64,000 bases of DNA. It comes from an uncultured Lachnospiraceae bacterium. GTDB lineage: Bacteria; Bacillota; Clostridia; Lachnospirales; Lachnospiraceae. The DNA lies in assembly GCA_944376125.1 (NCBI GenBank), contig CALWBQ010000034.1, forward strand, positions 1 to 64,000. Direction: 5' to 3'. The notes below the pieces were generated by a model. It did no database searches and was not told the origin of the DNA. It worked only from the letters and a program-made list of their open reading frames with translations. Both the position numbers and the translations under genes were made by a program. Shown in pieces: positions 18,567-27,296 of the stretch; position 1 is the stretch's first letter; every line of letters begins with the position of its first letter.

Positions 18567-18598
18567 ATCATATCATTGATTACTTGACTAGTCAAGTA
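18567..18598 (-). promoter_or_regulatory. Regulated promoter with an 18-bp GntR-type operator
   Basis: TACTTGACTAGTCAAGTA (18581-18598) is a perfect palindrome. The minus-strand promoter uses part of it: -35 TTGACT (18595-18590), 17-nt spacer, -10 TATGAT (18572-18567). The operator covers the -35 box, which predicts repression by steric block. The palindrome type fits the HutC/UTRA branch of GntR regulators, and such a gene is divergently encoded 165 bp away. Confidence 0.72.
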
Positions 18599-18683
18599 TG
18601 TTTTTAGCTATATTTTATAAATTCCCGTGTTGAATTACTATAATTATAGTATGTTTTGCTTCGTTGCTGACGTTTTGCAGTCA

Positions 18684-18712
18684 TTGACAATAGATTTCTA
18701 CTATGATAAAGT
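18684..18712 (+). promoter_or_regulatory. Possible promoter of the gntR-like gene
   Basis: Plus strand: TTGACA at 18684-18689, 17-nt spacer, TAAAGT at 18707-18712, about 50 bp before the ATG at 18763. The -35 is consensus and the -10 is poor. Confidence 0.4.
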
Positions 18713-18762
18713 AAGAATATAACACTTTGGAAAACGGATGTTTTCTATTGCAAAGGAGAACT

Positions 18763-19566
18763 ATGGCACCTTCTAATCCCGATTCTTTAAATCAAAATTC
18801 CCATCTGCCCTACTATGTCCAGATTAAGTATTACCTTCGCCAATTAATCCGGGACCTGGGACCCAATATGCTGGTTCCCAGCGAAAAGGAGCTGGCCGAT
18901 ACCTTTGGCGTCAGCAGGGGAACAGCCAAGCAGGCAATTATGGATCTAGTTTACGAGGGAGTTCTTTATCGAAAGCAGGGAAAGGGTACCTTTACTGCTG
19001 ATTTTATTCCCAGGCAGTACAATCATCTGCCTTCCTTCACCGGAGATATCCGCAAGGCAGGGCACACCGCTGTCTCCCAGCCTCTCCAATTTTCTTATTC
19101 AGCGCCTGCCCCCAGGGCAAGAGCATTTTTTGCCCTGTCAGATGACGAGCCGGTGCTAAAATACAAACGTCTGGTGCTGGGGGACGGGAACCCTATAGCT
19201 GTTGTCACTAGTTTTTTAAATGGGCGTCTTTTCGGCGGCCTGCAGATGGCAGATATCGGAAACTCTCTGTATGATTCTCTGATTAAAAAATTCGGCTTCG
19301 CACCGACCCAGGCCCATGACACCTACTGTCTAGCTGAAATATCCCCCAAAACTGCACAGCTTTTAGAGCAGCCAGAGGGCGGGATTGTCATCTACTCCGA
19401 GCGTCTTGCCTATCTCTCTGATGGGACGCCTGCCGAATTCGTAGAAAACTATATCCGGGCAGACCGTTTTAAGCTGGAGATTGACTATAAAAATCAGGAT
19501 AACTGCCTGATGGCATCCCCGTCATTCCAGCTGACCGAAATGATGCCCTATGACGAAAAGAAATGA
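18763..19566 (+). CDS. GntR-family regulator with UTRA domain (HutC type)
   Basis: About 267 aa from the ATG at 18763 (AAAGGAGA just upstream); a TTG at 18727 is an unsupported alternative. The N-terminal winged helix (about residues 10-80) contains VPSEKELADTFGVSRGTAKQAI. The C-terminal UTRA effector domain runs from about residue 95 to 250. It is divergent from the eleven-gene ABC operon and most likely represses it through the 18581-18598 palindrome. UTRA ligands are usually small metabolites such as amino sugars or organic acids, so the effector may reveal the pathway's substrate. Confidence 0.87.
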   Translation: MAPSNPDSLNQNSHLPYYVQIKYYLRQLIRDLGPNMLVPSEKELADTFGVSRGTAKQAIMDLVYEGVLYRKQGKGTFTADFIPRQYNHLPSFTGDIRKAGHTAVSQPLQFSYSAPAPRARAFFALSDDEPVLKYKRLVLGDGNPIAVVTSFLNGRLFGGLQMADIGNSLYDSLIKKFGFAPTQAHDTYCLAEISPKTAQLLEQPEGGIVIYSERLAYLSDGTPAEFVENYIRADRFKLEIDYKNQDNCLMASPSFQLTEMMPYDEKK

Positions 19567-19589
19567 AAATGAGTCCTTCTAAAAGAAAA

Positions 19590-19630
19590 GCCGGCGAACC
19601 TGTGAGACATTCCTTCACAGATTCGCCGGC
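19590..19630. terminator. Bidirectional terminator between gntR-like and gntP-like genes
   Basis: Arms 19590-19605 and 19615-19630 match at 15 of 16 positions with a 9-nt loop. TTCTTTTT follows on the plus strand, and T-rich sequence follows on the minus strand. It lies between two convergent genes and would serve both. Confidence 0.8.
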
Positions 19631-19671
19631 TTCTTTTTATGATTCTGAAACGCTATGTATTTCTTTCTATT

Positions 19672-21039
19672 TTATGCAAGCCCCGGAAGGAATCCTGAGC
19701 ACGCTGCCAGAATACACAGTACGATGAATCCTACGATACACGCGATCAAGTTGCCGCCTGTATGGGCGATAAAGGTTTCGCGGAGGCTCAGATCATTGTA
19801 CTCTTTTACCTGCCAGAACGCGCCGTCAGTAGGCAGGCAGATTCCAAGGCCGCCCAGGCAGATGGCAAGGCCGACAATAATCGGATTTGCATTTGTCGTG
19901 GCAAGCATAGGAGCCATCAGAGATGCCGTGGTAACCAGCGCAGTTGCGGAGGAACCCAGAGCAGCCTTCAGGAAAACAGAGATAATCAGAGCCATCACGA
20001 ACAGCGGGATGTGGCTTCCGATCACCAGAGAGCCCAGGATATCGCCGATGCCGGATGCGGTGATCATAGCACCGTAAGAACCTGAAGCCGCCAGGATAAA
20101 GAAGATGCTTCCCACATCATTGAGGCTGGCGCCAAACACCTTTGCCGGTGTTTTGTCGATGTATTTGTGGAGCATAATCCAGGCTACCAGCACAGACACG
20201 GTCAGAGCGCCAACGCCGTTTGATCCAGACAGGAAATCACAGACGCTTCCAACAATACCATTGCTGGTCAGATAAGGTGCGACAGTTGCAAATAAAATCA
20301 GCAAGATGGGAAGAAGGATCAGAAAAACAGCCGTCAAAGCAGATGGGTGTTCTTCTTTCGTATTTTGGCTGATCTCCTTCATAATATCTTCATCGCTGAT
20401 ATTGTCTGCCTCTGCATTGGTGCTGAATTTTCTCATCAGGTACTCGCCGTAAAGCCATCCGCCGCAGATGCTGGCAGGCGCACTTACAACCAGAGAGTAC
20501 AGAATAAACAGACCAATGTTTGCATTCAGAGATCCTGCTACCGCCAGAGGGCCGGGAGTCGGGATTACCAGGCAGTGGGTGCACATAAGACCTACTACCA
20601 GTGCTGTCGTATATCCGATTACATGTTTTTTCGTATGTTTGGCAAGAGTTGTACAGATGGGATTGAGAATAATGTATGCCGGCCCCATAAATACGGGGAT
20701 AGATACCAGGTACCCAGTTCCGTTCAAAGCCAGCAGAGCGTGTTTGCTGCCAACTGTCTTTATCAGCCCCAGTGCCAGCTGGTCAGTGGCCCCTGATTCA
20801 GACAGAATACTTCCCAAAATGGAACCCAGACCTACTACGATGCCCAGGGAAGCCATCATATTTCCAAATCCGGTGGCGGTGGTGGACACCAGCTCTGCCG
20901 CAGGCATTCCCAGCAGGATTCCCATAAGCAGCGCCGTCAGAAGCATCATCATGCCGGAATCCATTTTCAGCTTAATGATGCCAAACAGCAAGAAAGCTAA
21001 GCTGAGAAAGAAGACAATAATAACCCATGTTGTATTCAT
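19672..21039 (-). CDS. GntP-family permease (gluconate/glycerate type)
   Basis: 455 aa, hydrophobic throughout with about 12-14 predicted helices and the GntP-like segment GIVVGLGSILGSILSESG. GntP members carry gluconate, glycerate and related hydroxy acids with protons. It is the last gene of a three-gene operon after glycerate kinase and an esterase, which points to D-glycerate or a related sugar acid. It begins 2 nt after the esterase stop. Confidence 0.85.
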   Translation of the reverse strand: MNTTWVIIVFFLSLAFLLFGIIKLKMDSGMMMLLTALLMGILLGMPAAELVSTTATGFGNMMASLGIVVGLGSILGSILSESGATDQLALGLIKTVGSKHALLALNGTGYLVSIPVFMGPAYIILNPICTTLAKHTKKHVIGYTTALVVGLMCTHCLVIPTPGPLAVAGSLNANIGLFILYSLVVSAPASICGGWLYGEYLMRKFSTNAEADNISDEDIMKEISQNTKEEHPSALTAVFLILLPILLILFATVAPYLTSNGIVGSVCDFLSGSNGVGALTVSVLVAWIMLHKYIDKTPAKVFGASLNDVGSIFFILAASGSYGAMITASGIGDILGSLVIGSHIPLFVMALIISVFLKAALGSSATALVTTASLMAPMLATTNANPIIVGLAICLGGLGICLPTDGAFWQVKEYNDLSLRETFIAHTGGNLIACIVGFIVLCILAACSGFLPGLA

Positions 21040-21041
21040 TC

Positions 21042-21950
21042 TTAGTCACCTACCTTCATCTTTTCTCTTAAAAATTCCGCTTCCAGATCGTAGATCCAGT
21101 CGTGTTCAAAATCATGGATATCATGGTGCGCGCCTTTCACTACCTGATACTTCACATTGTCAATGCTGGTAGCTTCCATGATCTTTGCGGCAAGCCACAT
21201 ACTCCCAAGAACCGGAACAACGTAATCCTCTGAGCCGTGGAGGAACAAAAATGGCGGGCACTTGGAATTCACATAGGTAAGCGGATTTGCCAGCTTCACC
21301 ATATCAGGAACGGATTTCGCCGGGCCTCCCAGGAGAACTGCCTCCATGGAATCCGCTTCACCGTACTCTTCGATCACTGTTTTGATTCCCCACGCCTGCT
21401 CTTCTACAGCAAAGAGCTGCTCCATCATTCCGATATCAACCGGGCAGTAGACCGCAATCACCGCCTGGACCTCATCAGATACATCCTGGTTTGGCCACTC
21501 CGGGTCTGTCAGCTCTCCAGCAGCAGATGAAGTTGCAGACAGGGCTGCATAGTGAGCACCGGCGGATTCGCCTAAGAGGGCGATCCTGGAGCCGTCCAGC
21601 TGGTACTCTGCCGCATGTTTGCGGATATAGCGGATAGAAGCCTTGACTTCCTGGATCTGAATCGGGAATTTCTGCTGATAGCTCAGCGAATAATTGATGC
21701 TGACGACTGCAAATCCCCGTCTCAGAAGCGCCAGGGCTGGCTCCAGCTTGTGGGAACTTTTCTGTCCGAAATACCACCCTCCGCCGAAGATATCTATGAT
21801 GACCGGGTAGGGCCCCTCTCCTTCATTGGGGAGATAGATATCCAGCAGTCTTCTCTCTCCTCCCGGCGCATACGGGATATCAAGGAATTTCCGCTTGATA
21901 AATCCTGTCTCTGCCGGAATGTGCGTGCGCACTTGTTCAATAAATTTCAT
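21042..21950 (-). CDS. Alpha/beta hydrolase, acetyl-esterase type
   Basis: 302 aa. The oxyanion region reads DIFGGGWYFG, the nucleophile elbow GESAGAH, and the last part has LFLHGSEDYVVP (acid) and GAHHDIHDF (catalytic His), as in BD-FAE/esterase-lipase enzymes. No signal peptide, so cytosolic. The ribosome binding site AAGGAGGGG overlaps the end of the glycerate kinase gene. Together with glycerate kinase and GntP, it may release glycerate or another hydroxy acid from an ester. Confidence 0.82.
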   Translation of the reverse strand: MKFIEQVRTHIPAETGFIKRKFLDIPYAPGGERRLLDIYLPNEGEGPYPVIIDIFGGGWYFGQKSSHKLEPALALLRRGFAVVSINYSLSYQQKFPIQIQEVKASIRYIRKHAAEYQLDGSRIALLGESAGAHYAALSATSSAAGELTDPEWPNQDVSDEVQAVIAVYCPVDIGMMEQLFAVEEQAWGIKTVIEEYGEADSMEAVLLGGPAKSVPDMVKLANPLTYVNSKCPPFLFLHGSEDYVVPVLGSMWLAAKIMEATSIDNVKYQVVKGAHHDIHDFEHDWIYDLEAEFLREKMKVGD

Positions 21951-21954
21951 CTTT

Positions 21955-23103
21955 TTACCCCTCCTTTTTTAATTCCATCCCTACTTTTATAAAACGGCAC
22001 ATGCGGTCAGCAGCATCGAGGAACAGCTCCTCCGCCCTGGAAAACGCCTCCTGTGCAGTCATAATATTGTTTACGCTGGACATTGCAGAGCGCACTCCAC
22101 AGTCATAAATCTGGGAAGCCCCATCTCCAATTCCTCCTACCAGCGCAACTACCGGAATGTTCTTTTTCTTGCATGCTTCTCCAATTCCATCCAGAACCTT
22201 TCCCTGGGAACTTTGTCCATCCAGCCTCCCTTCTCCGCTGATTACCAGGTCAACCCCCTCCAACAGGCGGTCAAAGTCCAAGATCTGCAGCACTGTCTCT
22301 ATCCCGGAACAGAGGCTGCATTTGGCAAAAGCCAGAAGCGGAACCGCAAATCCTCCTGCTGCTCCGCTGCCCGGGATATCCCGGATTGGGAAGCCGCAGG
22401 TCTGCTCTACAATATCCGCAAAGTGTTCCATCCCCTTCTCGATCGATCCTTCCAGTTCTTCCGTAACTCCTTTTTGTTTTCCATATATATGAGTCGCTCC
22501 TGTAGGACCTAGAAGCGGATTGGAAACATCACACATGATTTTAATCTGGGCCTCCTTCAGCTCAGGCATGAGACCGGACACATCGATCTCTGCGATCTCC
22601 GAGAGCTCGGAAGCATCCGGCGGCACCATTTCCCCATTTTTCTTCAGGAACCGGATCCCCAGCGCCGTGGCAGCACCTACCCCTCCGTCGTTGGTAGCGC
22701 TCCCCCCAATCGTAAGATAAATATTTCTGTAACCTTTTTTCAGAACTTCTCTCAGCAGCTCCCCAGATCCGAAAGAGGTAGCATGTACCGGATCCAGCCT
22801 GCTGCTGTCAATCAGCGGAAGACCGGACGCCTGGGCAGTTTCCAGAACTACCGTATCGTCATCCAGAATTCCGTAAACTGCCGTCACCGGTTCTCCCAGA
22901 GGACCTGTAACCGTACAGGAGGCATAATTTCCCCCCTTAGCTGTGATTAGCGCTTTCATGGTTCCTTCGCCGCCGTCTCCAATGGGGATTCCCATAGCCT
23001 GACTTTCAGGAAAATGTGTTGTTACCGCCTGTTTCAGCAGTTCGATGGCACGCTCAGAAGAGATTGTGCCTTTGAATGAATCTGGAACTAACAAAATTTT
23101 CAT
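21955..23103 (-). CDS. Glycerate kinase (GarK/GlxK family)
   Basis: 382 aa. The N-terminus KILLVPDSFKGTISS and the GDGGEGT motif are hallmarks of the type I glycerate kinases that make 2-phosphoglycerate from D-glycerate. TIGGSATNDGG and ISGEGRLDGQSSQGK are further conserved patches. Full length for the family. It is the first gene of kinase-esterase-permease, with GGAGG 10 nt before the start. CdaR, the usual regulator of sugar-diacid and glycerate genes, lies upstream. Confidence 0.9.
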   Translation of the reverse strand: MKILLVPDSFKGTISSERAIELLKQAVTTHFPESQAMGIPIGDGGEGTMKALITAKGGNYASCTVTGPLGEPVTAVYGILDDDTVVLETAQASGLPLIDSSRLDPVHATSFGSGELLREVLKKGYRNIYLTIGGSATNDGGVGAATALGIRFLKKNGEMVPPDASELSEIAEIDVSGLMPELKEAQIKIMCDVSNPLLGPTGATHIYGKQKGVTEELEGSIEKGMEHFADIVEQTCGFPIRDIPGSGAAGGFAVPLLAFAKCSLCSGIETVLQILDFDRLLEGVDLVISGEGRLDGQSSQGKVLDGIGEACKKKNIPVVALVGGIGDGASQIYDCGVRSAMSSVNNIMTAQEAFSRAEELFLDAADRMCRFIKVGMELKKEG

Positions 23104-23218
23104 TATTTGCGATCCTCCGTCAATTTCTTTATAAGAAATTTATTCTGTTTTTTTAATTAGGTTAAGTTTATGTGCATATGTCTATAATTATTTAATATTT
23201 CGCCCTTATTTTTAGTAA

Positions 23219-23247
23219 ATATTAACACTTTTTTAACTTTCTATCAA
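23219..23247 (-). promoter_or_regulatory. Promoter of the glycerate operon
   Basis: Minus strand: -35 TTGATA (23247-23242), 17-nt spacer, -10 TAATAT (23224-23219). It gives a leader of about 110 nt before the glycerate kinase ATG, just downstream of the cdaR-like terminator. Confidence 0.55.
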
Positions 23248-23267
23248 TGTCCGGCCTTACAAAAGAA

Positions 23268-23304
23268 GGGCTTTCCATTGTGCTATCAGCACAATGGAAA
23301 GCCC
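23268..23304. terminator. Bidirectional-looking terminator after the cdaR-like gene
   Basis: Perfect 16-bp stem (23268-23283 / 23289-23304) with a 5-nt loop; T-rich flanks on both strands. On the minus strand it follows the CdaR-type gene by about 20 bp and precedes the glycerate operon promoter, so the two are separate transcription units. Confidence 0.85.
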
Positions 23305-23323
23305 TATTCTTTTGATAACTCTG

Positions 23324-24463
23324 TCAGCTTTTCTTGGATTTCCAATATATGTAAAGGCAGTCAAAAAATATGCGCTCATTATAATTCTTAAACGGGTTCA
23401 TCCCAAAAAGATCCCGCAGCTTATTCAGCCGGAATGCGACTGTATTTTTGTGCAGAAATAATTCTTTGCTGCTGGCCGACATGTTGTAATTATTCTCTCT
23501 CAATGAGCCGATCAGCTCCAGGTAGGCATCCTGCCCCTCCTGATCCACCGCCGAATCATATACATTGAATATCGCATAAAGATCAGCTAAAGGCAGCCGG
23601 CTGCAGATAAAATCCTCCAAGTAATCATAAAAATAAATTTCACGGCAGCCTGAGACAATATGGTCTTCCAGCCACCTGCTGCAGTCTAAGCCCTGACGGT
23701 AATGGTGCAGCTTTTTCTGCATCGTTCCGATAAAAACCTTTTCGTACGGCTGCACCTTTTGAATTTGCTCCAGCCAGCCGGCAATCTCAGGCCGGAAAGC
23801 TGCCAGCGCCTTCTGCGGATCCTCATTGATAGCCTTAAAGACTAAAATATGTGTTTCGTCATAGAGCCATGCCATGTCCTGGGGAGTAAAACCGTCATTG
23901 TGGGTGACAGCATGCAGCGCCTTCTCCAGATTGTATTTACTGCTGTCATAAAGGAAAAGCAAGGGGACCCGGATCCGTCCTTCCTCGTAATTCAGCTTCT
24001 CCGCATATTCTTTCAGCTTTTTGTGGCTCGGATTTTCCTCTTTTAAAAGGGAAAACAGAAACATCTCCTGGGTGCTCTTTTTCCGCATCGCCTCTTCCCG
24101 CTGAAACTCATAATGAATCATGGTTTCAACCGCCATCTTTATAATCAGAGCGATCTCATAAACCTCCTCCGGCTTACCAGTGACGCCGATCACGCCGATA
24201 GGATCATTGTTATACTGCAGCAGAAGATTGACCCCAGGCTGTACCCCTCCCCCGTAGCTGTCCTCCTCATCTGCAATTGCTACTTCCCGGCGGGAAGAAA
24301 TAATCTCGTATGCCATCTCATGGAATGTCCCTACCCGCTCTTTGTTCCGGCTGGCTATGATAACGCCCTTGTCATTCATAATGTTAATATTATATTTTGT
24401 ATAGGTCACAAGCTGATTCACAAAGCGTTCCGCTAGTTTTGGCTCTAACCGCACCTTTTTCAC
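23324..24463 (-). CDS. CdaR-family transcriptional regulator (sugar diacid/glycerate)
   Basis: About 379 aa. The N-terminal sugar-diacid recognition domain starts LEPKLAERFVNQLV and includes NIMNDKGVIIAS. The C-terminus has a PucR/CdaR-type helix-turn-helix (NMSASSKELFLHKNTVAFRLNKLRDL). The start chosen is the GTG at 24463 behind AGGTGG; an ATG at 24517 would add 18 Arg-rich residues not usual in the family. It probably activates the adjacent GntP/glycerate kinase operon in response to glycerate or a related acid. Confidence 0.83.
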   Translation of the reverse strand: MKKVRLEPKLAERFVNQLVTYTKYNINIMNDKGVIIASRNKERVGTFHEMAYEIISSRREVAIADEEDSYGGGVQPGVNLLLQYNNDPIGVIGVTGKPEEVYEIALIIKMAVETMIHYEFQREEAMRKKSTQEMFLFSLLKEENPSHKKLKEYAEKLNYEEGRIRVPLLFLYDSSKYNLEKALHAVTHNDGFTPQDMAWLYDETHILVFKAINEDPQKALAAFRPEIAGWLEQIQKVQPYEKVFIGTMQKKLHHYRQGLDCSRWLEDHIVSGCREIYFYDYLEDFICSRLPLADLYAIFNVYDSAVDQEGQDAYLELIGSLRENNYNMSASSKELFLHKNTVAFRLNKLRDLFGMNPFKNYNERIFFDCLYIYWKSKKS

Positions 24464-24589
24464 TCTCTCCACCTGCCTCTGTCTTCTGTCACCTGATTGC
24501 CTGCGGCGGGCCGCCATACCGCCCCACCACTTATTTTAGCGCAAAGATTTTTGATTGTGAAGCAGGGAATTTCATTTCCGCCCTATTTA

Positions 24590-25435
24590 TCACCTTCCTT
24601 TTAAGTGATTCCAAAATTTTCTTATTTCTCTTTCCTGAACCACTCCCAAATAGTTTCCCCGAAGGAAGCTCTCGATGGCACCGGGAAAGTCTTTCCATGA
24701 CTGCTCTTCATCTCCCGCCAGAATCGGATAAAAGGAAATCCCATTTTCCAGAGCTGCATCCAGATCTCCAGGTGCATCACCCACAAACAAGATACAGGAT
24801 TGCCGGTAGCCAGCTCTTATCAAGTTGCGGATACATGCTTCTTTTGTTCCGGAATCCTGTGCAAAAAACACATCCACCAAATCATTTAGATGATTTTCTC
24901 TCCACTCTTCCAACACGGCCTGGCGGTTGGCCGAAGACACAACAGCAATGTCCACCCTATCGTGAACCCCCTCAAGCCCACGTAAAACACCCGGGAAAGC
25001 TCTTCTGTCTTCTGCTGGTATTTTATCAATGGCCGCATTTACTTTTTTGGACCAGGACAGTGCTTTTTGTAAACATATATTTTCAGACCATCTGCTGTCT
25101 TTCAAACGATCTGACAAAGCTGATTCTGACAGCCGGCTAGCACCTCTTATCCATAGGCTGTAACCCTCCAGACCACTGATCGGCACCTTATTCTGGTTAA
25201 TTTCCTGCAAGATGACTGCCAAAGCCTTAAACCGGTTGATGCCTCTAAATTCCGAATACAAATTAATCTGATTCCAGCGGTCCAGTATTTCATCTTTCCA
25301 AGGTTCTAATCCCCATTCTTCAACCAAACATGGTCCAAAACATCTTCTATGTTTTATCTCCATTGTATCTATAGCACATCCATCTGAATCTACGCACAAT
25401 AAAAATGTTTTCTCTTTTCTGCCCTCCTGCTGCAT
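24590..25435 (-). CDS. HAD-superfamily phosphatase-like hydrolase
   Basis: About 281 aa. HAD motif I appears as LCVDSDGCAIDTM (D-x-D-G), motif II near VVSSAN, and motif III/IV as VGDAPGDLDAAL. The large helical cap between motifs I and II indicates subclass C1. Two starts are possible: ATG 25435 (with AGGA) or ATG 25477, which overlaps the DUF2264 gene end by 34 nt; either implies coupling with DUF2264. It may dephosphorylate a sugar phosphate from the neighbouring glycan pathway. The substrate is unknown. Confidence 0.75.
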   Translation of the reverse strand: MQQEGRKEKTFLLCVDSDGCAIDTMEIKHRRCFGPCLVEEWGLEPWKDEILDRWNQINLYSEFRGINRFKALAVILQEINQNKVPISGLEGYSLWIRGASRLSESALSDRLKDSRWSENICLQKALSWSKKVNAAIDKIPAEDRRAFPGVLRGLEGVHDRVDIAVVSSANRQAVLEEWRENHLNDLVDVFFAQDSGTKEACIRNLIRAGYRQSCILFVGDAPGDLDAALENGISFYPILAGDEEQSWKDFPGAIESFLRGNYLGVVQEREIRKFWNHLKGR

Positions 25436-25443
25436 GTTGCATC

Positions 25444-27282
25444 CTAGCCCTTCTTTTCGTTCTGCCATTGTCTGCATGTTTCTTTCAGTCCCTCCAGTTC
25501 TTCCAGGAATCTGGCTTCATTGCCTTTTCTACAAGCAACAAAACCGCTGATCAAAATATGCCTTCCAGGTTCCAGTGCCTGAGTCAGCACTGGCATTCCA
25601 GCTAATGGAAACAAAAGATTCGTATTGGGAAATGTCTGGATCCAGTTTCCCTTTGCTCCAGTCAGGCTCACAGCCCCGGTAAATCCCCAGGGAAATCTTG
25701 CAAAGATCCCACCGGGCTCCTTCTCTTCCAAATCCGGTGCAATTTTTTCGCCCGAACCATTCTGAATCTCAATGGAATATCCTCCATCTGCCACATCAAC
25801 AGCAAACTCTGCAGTTATGTCGTGAATCCTGAAATGCCAAGATTCTCCTGGAATGATCGTTGTCCTGACTATTACACCGGGAAGTATTTCGTATTTTTCC
25901 GTCAATCGTTCTGAAGATGCTCGATAAGAAATCGTTTTGCTTCTCATGGTATAGCGGTTCAGCCCTTTATAGGATATGGCCAGCGCATTGTCGAAGGCCC
26001 CGGATTCCAGGGTATCACCTCTGGAAATACTGAACCCAAACTGATTGGAATAGACAAACTTTCCATACTTTTCACGACAGCATCCAAATTCTCTCTTGGT
26101 ATATCGGCCAGTTGGGAACATCTGAACATGACTCTCCCGGTCATGGGTGATTACCATATGCGGCTGAGGAAAATATTTTAACCCAGCGTAATTCGGCCTC
26201 TGAAAACCTGTCTTCCAAAAGATATGTTCTTTTGGCATCGCCAACACTAAAAATATTTTCAAACTCCAATACGGAGAACCATAGCTATTGTATACCTCAC
26301 TCATAAAAAGATTTGGATAACCGTAGCCGACACTGAGAAAGCCGGAACGGTCAAATATAGGGCGCGCCAGCCAGGAGCTCAGATTGGCAGCCGCCAGATA
26401 TTTCTGTATACCCATACATTCTTTACGAATTCCGGCCAATGCCGCTGCCGAAAAAAATGCTCCGTGAGCAAAACGATAGGCAAGACTTCTTCCGAAAGGT
26501 ACTTCTGTTCCATTTTTTCCAAACCAGTAGCAATAATCATCAAAGAACTCTGCCGAACGTTTTTTTAACTGCTCTGACTGTCCTGGATCCAGACTCCCCA
26601 TAAAATGGCTGTAAATCAATCCATAAAAATGGATCGCAAATGGGATATAATAATCAATCTGCCCCGGATTTCCGTCACAGTACCATCCGCCTCCAAGATA
26701 GCAGGCTTCCAGAACCTGAAAATCCTCTTTCACATGTTTGTCTGACCAAGGAAGATTTAGCAACCGAAATGCCATATTAGCCAAAATCCGAAAATATCTC
26801 CAATTATTGTTGTTAATCTCTCTCTCATTGATCTGCCAAAGCCATCTGTAAAACGCCTGCTGCTCCTTTCCTGAAAGCGGATCCCATAAAATTTTCGGGG
26901 CTAGACTCAAAGCGGCGGCCAGGGCAGCCATCTCTACCATCTTTTGGTCATAGTCTTCTAATACCCCCCAATATTCCTCATGGGCGGGATCCGTGCCATG
27001 TTTTATTCCCTCCAGATAGATAACCTGCCATTCTTTTGCTTCTTCCTGCAGATTTTCCGGTAAAGAAGAGATGGCCTGGGACCATAACGGTCCCAGACCC
27101 CAAAGGATTCTGGCAAAGCCTTCCATGCCTGCAGTTCTGCTTCCATAAGATACACCGCTCTTTCCTCCGGTAAGATAGGCTTTCCCGGGAGAATAAGATG
27201 ACTTCAGCGGCCGAATAATCTCCAGAAGCGCCTGGGCCCACTGAGCGCGGCTAAACAGTCCTATGCTTTTCCATCTGTCCAT
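25444..27282 (-). CDS. DUF2264-family protein, putative glycan hydrolase
   Basis: 612 aa. The N-terminal third matches DUF2264: SYGSRTAGMEGFARILWGLGPLW near residues 45-68, then WEINE-like helices typical of an (alpha/alpha)6-barrel, with a beta-rich C-terminal half. From memory, some members have been assigned beta-glucuronidase activity (CAZy GH154); that link is not proven for this sequence. No signal peptide, so cytosolic. It lies 14 nt after the solute-binding lipoprotein gene and is coupled to the HAD gene. In a locus with sulfatase and GH3 hexosaminidase, it may remove an uronic acid from imported glycan fragments. Confidence 0.78.
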   Translation of the reverse strand: MDRWKSIGLFSRAQWAQALLEIIRPLKSSYSPGKAYLTGGKSGVSYGSRTAGMEGFARILWGLGPLWSQAISSLPENLQEEAKEWQVIYLEGIKHGTDPAHEEYWGVLEDYDQKMVEMAALAAALSLAPKILWDPLSGKEQQAFYRWLWQINEREINNNNWRYFRILANMAFRLLNLPWSDKHVKEDFQVLEACYLGGGWYCDGNPGQIDYYIPFAIHFYGLIYSHFMGSLDPGQSEQLKKRSAEFFDDYCYWFGKNGTEVPFGRSLAYRFAHGAFFSAAALAGIRKECMGIQKYLAAANLSSWLARPIFDRSGFLSVGYGYPNLFMSEVYNSYGSPYWSLKIFLVLAMPKEHIFWKTGFQRPNYAGLKYFPQPHMVITHDRESHVQMFPTGRYTKREFGCCREKYGKFVYSNQFGFSISRGDTLESGAFDNALAISYKGLNRYTMRSKTISYRASSERLTEKYEILPGVIVRTTIIPGESWHFRIHDITAEFAVDVADGGYSIEIQNGSGEKIAPDLEEKEPGGIFARFPWGFTGAVSLTGAKGNWIQTFPNTNLLFPLAGMPVLTQALEPGRHILISGFVACRKGNEARFLEELEGLKETCRQWQNEKKG

Positions 27283-27296
27283 TTCATTTCTGTCTC

